Shown in pieces: positions 51,541 to 63,170 of a DNA stretch of 64,000 nt (position 1 is the stretch's first letter; each line of letters begins with the position of its first letter). The notes beneath the pieces are model-generated. The model was given only the letters and a program-made list of their open reading frames with translations, did not search any database and was not told where the DNA came from. The DNA comes from Streptomyces calvus (GTDB lineage: Bacteria; Actinomycetota; Actinomycetes; Streptomycetales; Streptomycetaceae), in NCBI RefSeq assembly GCF_006782915.1, contig NZ_VCNP01000056.1:186001-250000 (forward strand). The letters run 5' to 3'. The position numbers were made by a program, and so were the translations under genes.

Positions 51541-51971
51541 CCGCACCGAAGGGCACCGGCCACAGCACGACGGACAAGGGGGAGCTGAACTGGCTCCTCG
51601 ACGACCTCGTGGACCGCGTCGCCAGCATCCGCAAGGCGATCGTGCTCTCCGGCGACGGCCTGGCCACGGGCGCGTCGAAGGACCTGACCCGGGAGGACAG
51701 CGAGCACCTGGCGGCCGTCGCCTCCGGCTTCCACAGCCTCGCCAAGGGCGTGGGCCGGCACTTCGAGGCCGGCGACGTCCGCCAGACCGTCGTGGAACTC
51801 GACGAGGCGTTCCTGTTCGTCACCGCCGCCGGTGACGGCAGCTGCCTCGCCGTCCTGTCCGACGCCGACTCGGACGTCGGACAGGTCGCCTACGAGATGA
51901 CGCTGCTGGTGAAGCGGGTCGGGGCGCATCTGGGCTCGGCCCCGCGCACCGATCTGCCCGCGGGCGGGTAG
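51537..51971 (+). CDS. cvnB: Roadblock/LC7-domain protein (CvnB)
   Basis: A 144-aa Roadblock/LC7 protein: LNWLLDDLVDRVASIRKAIV at the start, then ASGFHSLAKGVGRHF, VVELDEAFLFVTAAGDGSCL and YEMTLLVKRVGAHLG. Roadblock proteins pair with small GTPases as regulators or scaffolds. ATG 51537 overlaps the cvnA stop and the protein ends 9 nt before cvnC. Confidence 0.92.
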   Translation: MTAPKGTGHSTTDKGELNWLLDDLVDRVASIRKAIVLSGDGLATGASKDLTREDSEHLAAVASGFHSLAKGVGRHFEAGDVRQTVVELDEAFLFVTAAGDGSCLAVLSDADSDVGQVAYEMTLLVKRVGAHLGSAPRTDLPAGG

Positions 51972-51980
51972 TGGGATGAC

Positions 51981-52376
51981 ATGAGCGCTGACGGTCAGGG
52001 CAGAAGCCACTGGTTCGACGACGAGGCCGGACCGGTCGTCCGCCCGTACGCCATGACGCGGGGCCGTACCACCAGCACGGCCCAGCACCGCCTCGACCTG
52101 ATCGCGGTGGTCGTCACGGAGCCGCACGCGGACGACCCCGAGTCCGATCCCACACTCTCCCCGGAGCATGTGGACATCGTCGAACTGTGCCGTGACACCC
52201 CGCAGACGGTTGCGGAACTCTCCGCCGAACTCGACCTGCCGATCGGAGTCGTCCGGGTCCTCGTCGGGGACCTCGTGGACAGCGAACTCGTCCACGTGAA
52301 CCGGCCCGTACCCCCGGCGGAACTGGTCGACGAGAGTATTCTGCGCGACGTGATCAACGGCCTGCGGGCGCTGTGA
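51981..52376 (+). CDS. cvnC: DUF742 winged-helix protein (CvnC)
   Basis: A 131-aa DUF742 protein. It starts with the family stretch WFDDEAGPVVRPYAMTRGRT. A winged-helix-like core follows, EHVDIVELCRDTPQTVAELSAEL then LPIGVVRVLVGDLVDSELV. It is the third component of conservons. Normally the GTPase gene would follow at once, but a 5-oxoprolinase gene lies 24 nt downstream. Confidence 0.92.
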   Translation: MSADGQGRSHWFDDEAGPVVRPYAMTRGRTTSTAQHRLDLIAVVVTEPHADDPESDPTLSPEHVDIVELCRDTPQTVAELSAELDLPIGVVRVLVGDLVDSELVHVNRPVPPAELVDESILRDVINGLRAL

Positions 52377-52400
52377 CCGGCGCGGAAGCGGGGTACTGAC

Positions 52401-56061
<3,661 letters not shown>

Positions 56062-56081
<20 letters not shown>

Positions 56082-56664
56082 GCGCGGCAAGCCTCCGGTC
56101 GAGCCCGTCACGCTCAAGATCCTGGTGGCCGGCGGCTTCGGCGTGGGCAAGACCACGCTCGTCGGCGCGGTCAGCGAAATCAGGCCGCTGCGCACCGAGG
56201 AACTCCTGACCGAGGCCGGGCGCCCGGTCGACGACACCCGCGGTGTGGAAGGGAAGCACACCACGACCGTGGCCATGGACTTCGGGCGCATCACGCTCCG
56301 CGAGGACCTGGTGCTCTACCTCTTCGGAACGCCCGGCCAGGAGCGGTTCTGGTTCATGTGGGACGAACTGTCCGAGGGCGCCCTCGGAGCCGTCGTCCTC
56401 GCCGACACCCGGCGCCTGGAGGACTCCTTCGCGGCCATCGACTACTTCGAGCGGCGCGCCATCCCGTTCCACGTCGGCGTCAACTGCTTCGAGGGGGCGG
56501 CGCGTTACCCGGCGGAGGACGTCCGCCGGGCCCTCGACCTCGACGACCACGTGCCGCTGACGATGTGCGACGCCCGCGACCGCGAGTCGGTCAAGGAGGT
56601 CCTCATCGGCGTCGTGCAGCACGCCATGGCGCAGGCCGCGCAGCGCCGCGCGGTCACCACCTGA
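56062..56664 (+). CDS. cvnD: Conservon small GTPase (CvnD)
   Basis: A 200-aa Ras-like GTPase. G1 is LVAGGFGVGKTTLVGAVSEI (about 21-40), the switch region contains GVEGKHTTTVAMDFG, and G3 is YLFGTPGQERFWFMWDEL. A G4-like VGVNCFEG replaces the classical NKxD, as in other CvnD proteins. ATG 56062 lies within the oxoprolinase 3' end, just after an AGGAGAAG site. A terminator hairpin follows at once. It is the output component of the system. Confidence 0.92.
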
Positions 56665-56678
56665 GGCGGTGACCCGCC

Positions 56679-56716
56679 CGCGGCCCGTGCTCCCGCCGAC
56701 AGGAGCACGGGCCGCG
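56679..56716 (+). terminator. 15-bp hairpin ending the conservon operon
   Basis: CGCGGCCCGTGCTCC (56679-56693) pairs exactly with GGAGCACGGGCCGCG (56702-56716) across an 8-nt loop, 14 nt after the cvnD stop. Confidence 0.8.
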
Positions 56717-56742
56717 GCGTCGAGGACGCACCGCCGCGTGCG

Positions 56743-57099
56743 TCAGCCGTCACCGTCCTGCGTCCAGCCGAGGCTCTTGTCCACCGCCCGGCGCCAGTTG
56801 CGGTACGCGCGGCCCCGGACCGACGCCTCCATGGCAGGCGCCACTCGGCGTCCTTCTGCCAGTGGGACTTCAGCTCGTCGAGGCCGCTCCACACACCGGT
56901 GGCGGGCCCCGCCGGACAGCGGGGCGGCGGTGTACGCCCCGGCCATCACGCCGAAACCCCAGCCCGGCGCGATGACGACCCAGCCGGCGTCCTTGGCCTT
57001 CGAGTGGTTCAGCACGACCGCGGCGACCACACCGGCGCCGAACGGGATCAGGATCGCGGTGCCGATGCCTTCCCCGACGACGATGTCTGCGCTGCTCAT
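56743..57099 (-). pseudogene. Remnant of glycerol facilitator (glpF) fused to glycerol kinase (glpK) C-terminus
   Basis: ATG 57099, after CAGGAGCCGCC, opens an aquaglyceroporin N-terminus: ADIVVGEGIGTAILIPFGAG, VLNHSKAKDAGWVVIAPGWG and AYTAAPLSGG. Right where AHLNPAVT should follow, the sequence jumps in another frame to a glycerol-kinase C-terminus (VWSGLDELKSHWQKDAEWR). It then returns, after an apparent one-base loss near 56835, to MEASVRGRAYRNWRRAVDKS and GWTQDGDG-stop. A deletion joining the two genes plus a frameshift explains this. Neither protein can be functional. Confidence 0.75.
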
Positions 57100-57269
57100 G
57101 GCGGCTCCTGTGCCCCGGCCCGGGACGACCCGCCCGGACCTCACGTGCGGGGTGCGCCTTCCCTTGGCGGCGTCGGCCGTAGGCAGGGAGAACCCGCGCC
57201 CCGCCCGGCGTCCGTGACGAGCGTGCCGTCACAGCCGGATCACCCGTGGGGACGGGCGGCTCACCGGTC

Positions 57270-57290
57270 CCGGCGGACAGGGCCCGCCGG
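57270..57290 (-). terminator. Hairpin after the EAL-GGDEF gene
   Basis: CCGGCGG (57270-57276) pairs with CCGCCGG (57284-57290) across 7 nt, about 130 nt after the minus-strand gene ends at 57423. The rest of 57100-57422 is presumed promoter of the former glycerol operon; no gene is seen. Confidence 0.4.
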
Positions 57291-57422
57291 AGGCGTGCCG
57301 GAATGCACCGAGATGTACGGCGATGTCGACTGACACCGGAAGTGTTCACCGGCGCTGAAGGGTCGTCAAGGTCGCCGGCAGCGACCGTTCCCGGCCGCCT
57401 GCCGCACGAGCGGCTCCCGGAC

Positions 57423-59048
57423 TCAGCCCGCCGGCGCCGGGGCCCGCTCGCTGCCGCGGCGCACCTCGTGCCCGGCGGTGCCCGCACGGGCCAGCACCCA
57501 ACTGCTGCCGTGCAGCGCCTTGGCCGCCTTCTTCAGGGGCGCCAGGCACGCGGCGGCCTGCCGGTGGTCCGTGACCCCGCCCGGCGGGCACAGGACCGTG
57601 GCCAGCGACAGCGTGACCGGGCGGTCGCCCGCCTCCCAGGGCGCGTCCAGGACCGACGACACCAGGGCGTCCAGGGCCTCCGGATCGGCCAGTACCAGGA
57701 AGTCGTCCCCGCCGATGTGCCCCACGCGCGTGCCGCCCGACGCGGCCTGCTGCAGTGCCCGGCCCACCGCGCGGATGAGCTCGTCGCCCGCAGCGAAGCC
57801 CGCCCCGTCGTTCACCTGCTTGAAGTGGTCCACGTCCAGCCAGCTCAGGGCGAAGGCCCGGCCGGCCGCGATCCGCCGGTCCACCTCGGCGGTGATCGCG
57901 TCCGAACCGGGCAGCCGGGTGAGCGGATTGAGCCCCGCCGCCTCCTCCACCCGGGTCTCGGCGAGAGCGCGCACCAGGTCGGCGAGGCGTACGACGCCCA
58001 CGCACCGGCCCTGCGCGTCGACCACGGCCACGTCGTCCGACGTACGGCCGCGGTCTCCGACCGCCACCACCTCCAGCACCTCCCAGGCGGTGGCGTCGAC
58101 GCCCACCGTCCGCGGCGGGTCGCCGAGTTTGGCGGCGGGCCGGTCGGCGTACAGGGCGTGCCCGTAGCGCCCCGACATCGACAGCAGGAAGCGGGAGCGG
58201 TGCACCGAGCGCACCGGGACCCCTGCCCGGTCCACCAGCAGCACCCCGGACACGTCGGGAGAGCCGGTCAGCAGGGCCCGTACCTGACCGGCGGACGCGG
58301 CGGCGGGCAGCAGCGCGGCGGGCCGGACGAACTCCCGCACCGACGGCCCCGGCCGGGTCACGGCCACCGCGCCGGGCGACGGAGGCGGAACGAACACTTC
58401 CGCGGCGGGCAGCCGGGCCGGCGGCGCGAACAGTTCGCCTTGGGCCAGTTGGGCACCGGCCGCCAGCGCGGTCGCGCACTGACCCTCGGTCTCCACGCCC
58501 TCGACGGCCAGCAGCGCCCCCAGTTCCTCGCACAGCGTCCGCATGGACCGCACCACCGCGGGCCGTTCCAGCAGCACCGCGTCCAGCTTCATCAGGTCCG
58601 GCGCGAGGTCCGCGAGCAGCCGCAGCGGAATGTCCCCGTCCCCGACGCCGTCCGCGCACACGCGGAAACCCTGCTCGCGCAGCCCGGCGACCGCGTCCAG
58701 CAGCGCCCGCCACGGCACGTGCGTGTAGGGCGGCACGATGTCGATCGTCACCTCCCACGGCAGCCGCCCCGCCTGGCGCACCGCGTCGTGCAGCGGGTTC
58801 AGGCCACCGAGGTCCGCCAGCGTGCCCGCGAACACGTTCACGTGCAGCGGCAGCAGGGTCTCCTTGCGTTCCGCCGCCCGCACCGCCGACACCGCAAGTC
58901 CCAGGTCCAGTTCGGGGTCGCGGCGGGCCTCGGCCAGGACGTCGCCGGTCTCGGGGCGGGCCAGTATCTCCAGCCCCGCCACCGTGCCGGTCGTCAGGTT
59001 GACCACCGGCTGGAAAGCGAAGCGGAGACTGTCCGTCCAGGAGCTCAC
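57423..59048 (-). CDS. EAL-CBS-GGDEF c-di-GMP-type protein, degenerate
   Basis: A 541-aa cytoplasmic protein. The N-terminal EAL-like domain has FAFQPVVNLTTGTVAGLEILARP (EIL for EAL) and VNVFAGTLADLGG. Its DDFGxG motif is replaced by ADGVGDGD, so phosphodiesterase activity is doubtful; LMKLD and LAVEGVE remain. A CBS pair spans about 250-370. The C-terminal GGDEF domain reads RVGHIGGDDFLVLA (GGDDF) without an RxxD inhibitory site. The layout matches S. coelicolor SCO1397, from memory. ATG 59048 is the only start with a proper domain onset. Confidence 0.87.
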   Translation of the reverse strand: MSSWTDSLRFAFQPVVNLTTGTVAGLEILARPETGDVLAEARRDPELDLGLAVSAVRAAERKETLLPLHVNVFAGTLADLGGLNPLHDAVRQAGRLPWEVTIDIVPPYTHVPWRALLDAVAGLREQGFRVCADGVGDGDIPLRLLADLAPDLMKLDAVLLERPAVVRSMRTLCEELGALLAVEGVETEGQCATALAAGAQLAQGELFAPPARLPAAEVFVPPPSPGAVAVTRPGPSVREFVRPAALLPAAASAGQVRALLTGSPDVSGVLLVDRAGVPVRSVHRSRFLLSMSGRYGHALYADRPAAKLGDPPRTVGVDATAWEVLEVVAVGDRGRTSDDVAVVDAQGRCVGVVRLADLVRALAETRVEEAAGLNPLTRLPGSDAITAEVDRRIAAGRAFALSWLDVDHFKQVNDGAGFAAGDELIRAVGRALQQAASGGTRVGHIGGDDFLVLADPEALDALVSSVLDAPWEAGDRPVTLSLATVLCPPGGVTDHRQAAACLAPLKKAAKALHGSSWVLARAGTAGHEVRRGSERAPAPAG

Positions 59049-59197
59049 GGGAGCATGATGGCGCCGTCCGGTGCCACCCGGGCGCAGTTCATGCGACGTT
59101 CACGTGGAATTCCGGAGGAATCGCCACGCGGGCACCACCGGCCCGCGCCGTCGCGGTGCTTCCCCGGAACAGCCGACTCCTGATAGATGCAGGAGAC

Positions 59198-60007
59198 ATG
59201 ACACGACTCTCCCTCGCGGTACGCGCTCTGATCACCGCTGTCGCCGCCCTGCTCACCGCGACCGCCGCGTCCGCACCCGCCCACGCCAAGCCCGAGCCCA
59301 AGGCGCCCGAGGACTTCGTGGCGCTGCACAGCGTGGACCGGACCATCATCCAGGAGATGCGCTACTTCACCCCGCACAACTTCGTGGGCGAGCGCATCGA
59401 CGGCTACCGGCAGCCGCTGTGCATCCTCACCCGCCCCGCCGCCGAGGCCCTGCACGCCGCGCAGCAGAAGCTGCTGCGCCAGGGCTACTCGCTCAAGGTG
59501 TACGACTGCTACCGGCCGCAGCGCGCGGTGGACCACTTCGTGCGCTGGGCCAAGGACCTCGACGACCAGGCCATGAAGGCAGAGTTCTACCCGAACGTCG
59601 ACAAGAGCCGGCTGTTCGCCGACGGCTACATCGCGGAGAAGTCCGGCCACAGCCGCGGCTCGACCGTGGACCTCACCCTCGTGGAACTCCCCGCGAAGCC
59701 CACCCGCCCCTACCGCCCCGGCCGGCCCCTCACCCCCTGCTTCGCCCCGCAGGACCAGCGGTTCCCCGACAACTCCGTCGACATGGGCACCGGCTACGAC
59801 TGCTTCGACAGCCTCAGCCACACCCTCGACCCCCGCGTCCAGGGCGAACAGCGCGCCCACCGGCTGCTGCTCAAGACCACGCTGGAGGACCTCGGCTACG
59901 TGAACCTCGCCGAGGAGTGGTGGCACTACACCTTCAAGCCCGAGGCGTACCCCGACACCTACTTCGACTTCCCGGTGTCCGCCGCATCCCTCACCGGCCG
60001 CCGCTGA
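59198..60007 (+). CDS. Secreted D-Ala-D-Ala dipeptidase (VanX-like, M15D)
   Basis: A 269-aa zinc dipeptidase. The signal peptide, MTRLSLAVRALITAVAALLT, ends near SAPAHA. The fold begins FVALHSVDRTIIQEMRYFTP. VYDCYRPQRAVDHFVRWAKD carries the essential Arg, GHSRGSTVDLTLVEL matches SxHxxGxAxD (with T for A), and EEWWHYTF supplies the ExxWH. Substitution of Ser/Thr around the Asp is mild. Export points to a cell-wall remodelling role rather than glycopeptide resistance, since vanH/vanA are absent. ATG 59198 follows AGGAG. Confidence 0.9.
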   Translation: MTRLSLAVRALITAVAALLTATAASAPAHAKPEPKAPEDFVALHSVDRTIIQEMRYFTPHNFVGERIDGYRQPLCILTRPAAEALHAAQQKLLRQGYSLKVYDCYRPQRAVDHFVRWAKDLDDQAMKAEFYPNVDKSRLFADGYIAEKSGHSRGSTVDLTLVELPAKPTRPYRPGRPLTPCFAPQDQRFPDNSVDMGTGYDCFDSLSHTLDPRVQGEQRAHRLLLKTTLEDLGYVNLAEEWWHYTFKPEAYPDTYFDFPVSAASLTGRR

Positions 60008-60054
60008 ACGACCTGACGGAGACGCCCCCCGAGGGATCGGATACAGTCGCGCGC

Positions 60055-60588
60055 GTGTCCGAAACTCAAGCGTTCGCTCCCAACTCCGGCCCGAACAGCC
60101 ACTGTTCGAGCTGCGGCACGCCCTTCGGAGAGGGCGTCTCCGGCCGGCCCCGCACCTGCCCGGCCTGCGGCACCACGGCGTACCGCAACCCGCTCCCCGT
60201 CGCCGTGGCCCTCCAGCCCGTGTACGACACACAGGGCACCGCCCTGGTCGTCATCACCCGCACGATCGAGCCCGCGCGCGGCGGCACCGCCCTGCCCGGC
60301 GGCTACATCGACGAGCGGGAGGACTGGCGCCACGCCGTCGTCCGCGAACTCGAGGAAGAGACCGGCATCGAGGCGGCGAGCCGTGACGTGCGGCTCGCCG
60401 ACGCCATGAGCTCACCGGACGGACACCTGCTCCTCTTCGGGCTCCTCCCGGAGCGCCCCGCGGACGACCTGCCGCCGTCCGCGCCCACCGACGAGACGTC
60501 GGGACGGCACCTGCTGCGCCGCCCCGAAGAACTCGCCTTCCCGCTGCACACCCTGGCCGTACGGGCCTGGTTCGAGGGCCGCTACTGA
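60055..60588 (+). CDS. Nudix hydrolase with N-terminal zinc ribbon
   Basis: A 177-aa protein. The N-terminal CxxC pair CSSCGTPF and CPACGTTAYRNP form a zinc ribbon as in NudC-like proteins. The Nudix box, GGYIDEREDWRHAVVRELEE then ETGIEA, is complete. NADH pyrophosphatase or RNA-cap removal is possible, but the typical NudC SQPWPFP signature is missing. GTG 60055 has TACAGT seven bases upstream and no Shine-Dalgarno sequence, consistent with leaderless mRNA. It converges on the GH31 gene with 7 nt overlap. Confidence 0.88.
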   Translation: MSETQAFAPNSGPNSHCSSCGTPFGEGVSGRPRTCPACGTTAYRNPLPVAVALQPVYDTQGTALVVITRTIEPARGGTALPGGYIDEREDWRHAVVRELEEETGIEAASRDVRLADAMSSPDGHLLLFGLLPERPADDLPPSAPTDETSGRHLLRRPEELAFPLHTLAVRAWFEGRY

Positions 60589-62957
60589 CCCACGGCGTCG
60601 CCCAGCCCGCGGACGCGCACCGGGCGGGACGGCTCACCGACCCCGTCCCCGCACTCCCGTTCCACGACGATCCGCGGGCCCGACCAGCGCACCGTGTACC
60701 GCTCGATCTCCGGCTCGTCCCACCCGTCGCCGGCATCCGGCACCACCAGCCCGCCCCCGGTCCGTCCCCGGGCGGGCGCCCACACCTCCAGCTCCACACC
60801 GCCGTCCTCGCCCACCACCGGGAGAACCGCTCCCGCGCGGGCGAACACCGGTATCCGCTCCATCGGCGTGTCCACCACCACCTGCGCCGACCCCTCGTAC
60901 GCCCGTCCCGTCGCCGTGTCGTACCACCGCCCGCGCGGCAGCCGGACGGTCCTGCGCTCCGTGCCCGGGTCGAGCACCGGCGCCACCAGCAGACAGTCGC
61001 CGAGCAGGAAGGCGTCCTCGCAGTCGCGCAGGGCACGCTCCTCGGGCGCCGACCACCACAGCGGCCGCACGACGGGCGCACCGGTCCGGCGCGCGAGATG
61101 CGCCAGGGTCACGAAGTACGGCAGCAGCCGCGCCCGTTCCACGAGCGCCGTCCGCGTGTGCCGCACCACCTCGGCGCCGGCCTCCCACGACTCCCCGCGT
61201 CCCGCGCGCGACCCGGCACGCGTACGGAACAGCGGCAGGTACGCCGCCAACTGCAGCCGCCGCACATACAGTTCGCCCGACACCGCCCCGCCCGGGCCGC
61301 GGACGTCGGGCCCCGAGCAGGGCACCCCGCACAGCCCGAGCCCCAGCACCAGCGCGAGCGACGCCCGCAACCCGGCCCAGCCCTTCACCGCGTCGCCCGA
61401 CCACACTCCGCCGTAGCGCTGCACACCGGCCCAACCGGAACGCGACAGCACCATCGGCCGCTCCTGCGGCGCCAGTTCGCGCAGCCCCTCGTACGCGGCC
61501 CCCGCCATGCACAGCCCGTACACGTTGTGCGCCTCGCGATGGTCACCGCCCCGCCCGTCCAGGGCGTGCCGGGCCGACCGCGGCAGCGTCGGCTCCCCGA
61601 ACGCCGTGAACGACGTCGGCTCGTCCAGGGTGTGCCAGACGCCGGAGAACCCCTGCGCCAGCCGCTCCGCGTACAGTCCGCCCCACCACGCGCGCACCCG
61701 CGCGTCCGTGAAGTCCGGGAACACCGCCTCCCCGGGCCACCCGACCCCCTCCACGACCTCACCGGCGGCGTCCCGCACGAACGCGTCCCGGCCCGCCCCG
61801 CCGTCATACACCGCCTCACCGGGCGCCGCGCCGACCGCGGGACCGACGACCGACACCAGCCTGACCTTCTCGCGCCGCAGCTCCTCCGCGAGCACCGGCA
61901 GCTTCGGGAACCGGTCCTGGTCGACGGTGAACACCCGACGGTCCTCCAGGTGGTCCCGGCCCAGGTGCACGGCGTCCAGCGGAAGCCCCTGCTCCACGTG
62001 GGCCGCGACGACCCTGCGCACCTCATCCTCACCACCGGACCCCGCCAGCACGTGCTGGTGACCGAGCGCCCACGCGGGCGGCAGCGCCGGCGCGCCCGTC
62101 AGCGAGGCCCAGGCGAGCAGCACACGCGCCGGAGTACCGACCGCCACCCAGCAGCGCAGCGGGCCGCCGTCCATCCGCAGCTCGCTCGTCCCCGCCCGGT
62201 CGTGCCCGGAACCGGCGCCCTCCTCGCCCTCCCGCAGCGTCACCGTGCCGTCCCAGGAACTGTCGTGGAACACCAGATGCGTGCCCGCGTCGGCCACCAC
62301 CAGCTGCACCGGCATCGCCATGCGCGGCGCGTCCTCACCCGGCCCGACGGCATGCTCGGGGCCCGAGTGCCACAGCCGGTACGTGCCGTCCCGCAGCCGG
62401 GGACCCGACACCTGCCCGCCCAGACCGAAGAAACGGGCGTCCGCCGGCACCTCGGACCGCTGCATCCAGCGCGCGGCACCGCCCCCGACCGGCTCCCACC
62501 ACCGCGGCGGCACATCCCGCCGCAGCCGCACACCGCCGGGAGTGAGCACCTGCACCGCGCCGTGCCGCGAGACGACCACCGTCACCCGCTCGGCCACCAC
62601 CCGCCAGCCACCGTCCTTGTCCGGCTCCAGCGCCGCCCGCGGATCCGGATCGGGACAACGGCCGGCCAGCGCGTACGACGGCTCCGGCGACGCCCCGTCC
62701 CAGCCCCAGAAGACGGCACCGTTCACCGCCACGAAGATCCGCAGCTCCGACCGGTCGAACCGGATCAGCCCGCCACCGAGCCCCGGCGTCACCTCCCGCA
62801 TCGTCCCGGGCACCCGGGCCCGCTCCGCCCCGCGCGGCGGCAGCCCGGTGGCGTCCGCCCGCCGCCTCCGCCACGCTGCCCGTACGGCACGCAACCCCTG
62901 GGCCGCCCCCACCGAACCGACCGATTTCACCGAACGCACCAGGTCACGACCGTCCAT
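60582..62957 (-). CDS. GH31-family protein with altered nucleophile motif
   Basis: A 791-aa protein with full GH31 layout: an N-terminal beta domain, a barrel from about 285 (ALPPAWALGHQHVLAG), and distal beta domains. At 441-447 it reads WHTLDEP where active GH31 enzymes read W-x-D-M-N-E-P, so the nucleophile Asp is Thr443. The acid/base Asp is kept (GVWSGDAVKGW, D522), as are LSRSGWAGVQRYGG and SGPDVRGPGG. It may be a non-hydrolytic or mechanistically different member. ATG 62957 is preceded by GGGTGAG; GTG 62966 is less likely. There is no signal peptide. Confidence 0.82.
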   Translation of the reverse strand: MDGRDLVRSVKSVGSVGAAQGLRAVRAAWRRRRADATGLPPRGAERARVPGTMREVTPGLGGGLIRFDRSELRIFVAVNGAVFWGWDGASPEPSYALAGRCPDPDPRAALEPDKDGGWRVVAERVTVVVSRHGAVQVLTPGGVRLRRDVPPRWWEPVGGGAARWMQRSEVPADARFFGLGGQVSGPRLRDGTYRLWHSGPEHAVGPGEDAPRMAMPVQLVVADAGTHLVFHDSSWDGTVTLREGEEGAGSGHDRAGTSELRMDGGPLRCWVAVGTPARVLLAWASLTGAPALPPAWALGHQHVLAGSGGEDEVRRVVAAHVEQGLPLDAVHLGRDHLEDRRVFTVDQDRFPKLPVLAEELRREKVRLVSVVGPAVGAAPGEAVYDGGAGRDAFVRDAAGEVVEGVGWPGEAVFPDFTDARVRAWWGGLYAERLAQGFSGVWHTLDEPTSFTAFGEPTLPRSARHALDGRGGDHREAHNVYGLCMAGAAYEGLRELAPQERPMVLSRSGWAGVQRYGGVWSGDAVKGWAGLRASLALVLGLGLCGVPCSGPDVRGPGGAVSGELYVRRLQLAAYLPLFRTRAGSRAGRGESWEAGAEVVRHTRTALVERARLLPYFVTLAHLARRTGAPVVRPLWWSAPEERALRDCEDAFLLGDCLLVAPVLDPGTERRTVRLPRGRWYDTATGRAYEGSAQVVVDTPMERIPVFARAGAVLPVVGEDGGVELEVWAPARGRTGGGLVVPDAGDGWDEPEIERYTVRWSGPRIVVERECGDGVGEPSRPVRVRGLGDAVGQ

Positions 62958-63170
62958 GCTGCTCACCCTGCCACTGACCGCGCGCCCCAGGCGTGTCGTT
63001 CAACTGCCGTTCACCCATGACCGGGCCACATCTTCACGACACGGACTATGTGGGGCGCACCCTGGTGCAGAAGTCGATCACGTGGCATCGTCCCTGTCAG
63101 CCGCGTCACGCGCACACCCCAGCCCGTGCGCGGAGGACGCACACGACGCGCACAGTCCGGGAGCCGCCCC

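Noticed and set aside
59198..60007. Glycopeptide-resistance (van) gene
   Set aside because: Only the VanX-like peptidase is present, with a signal peptide and no vanH, vanA, vanR or vanS neighbours; a cell-wall role is more likely.
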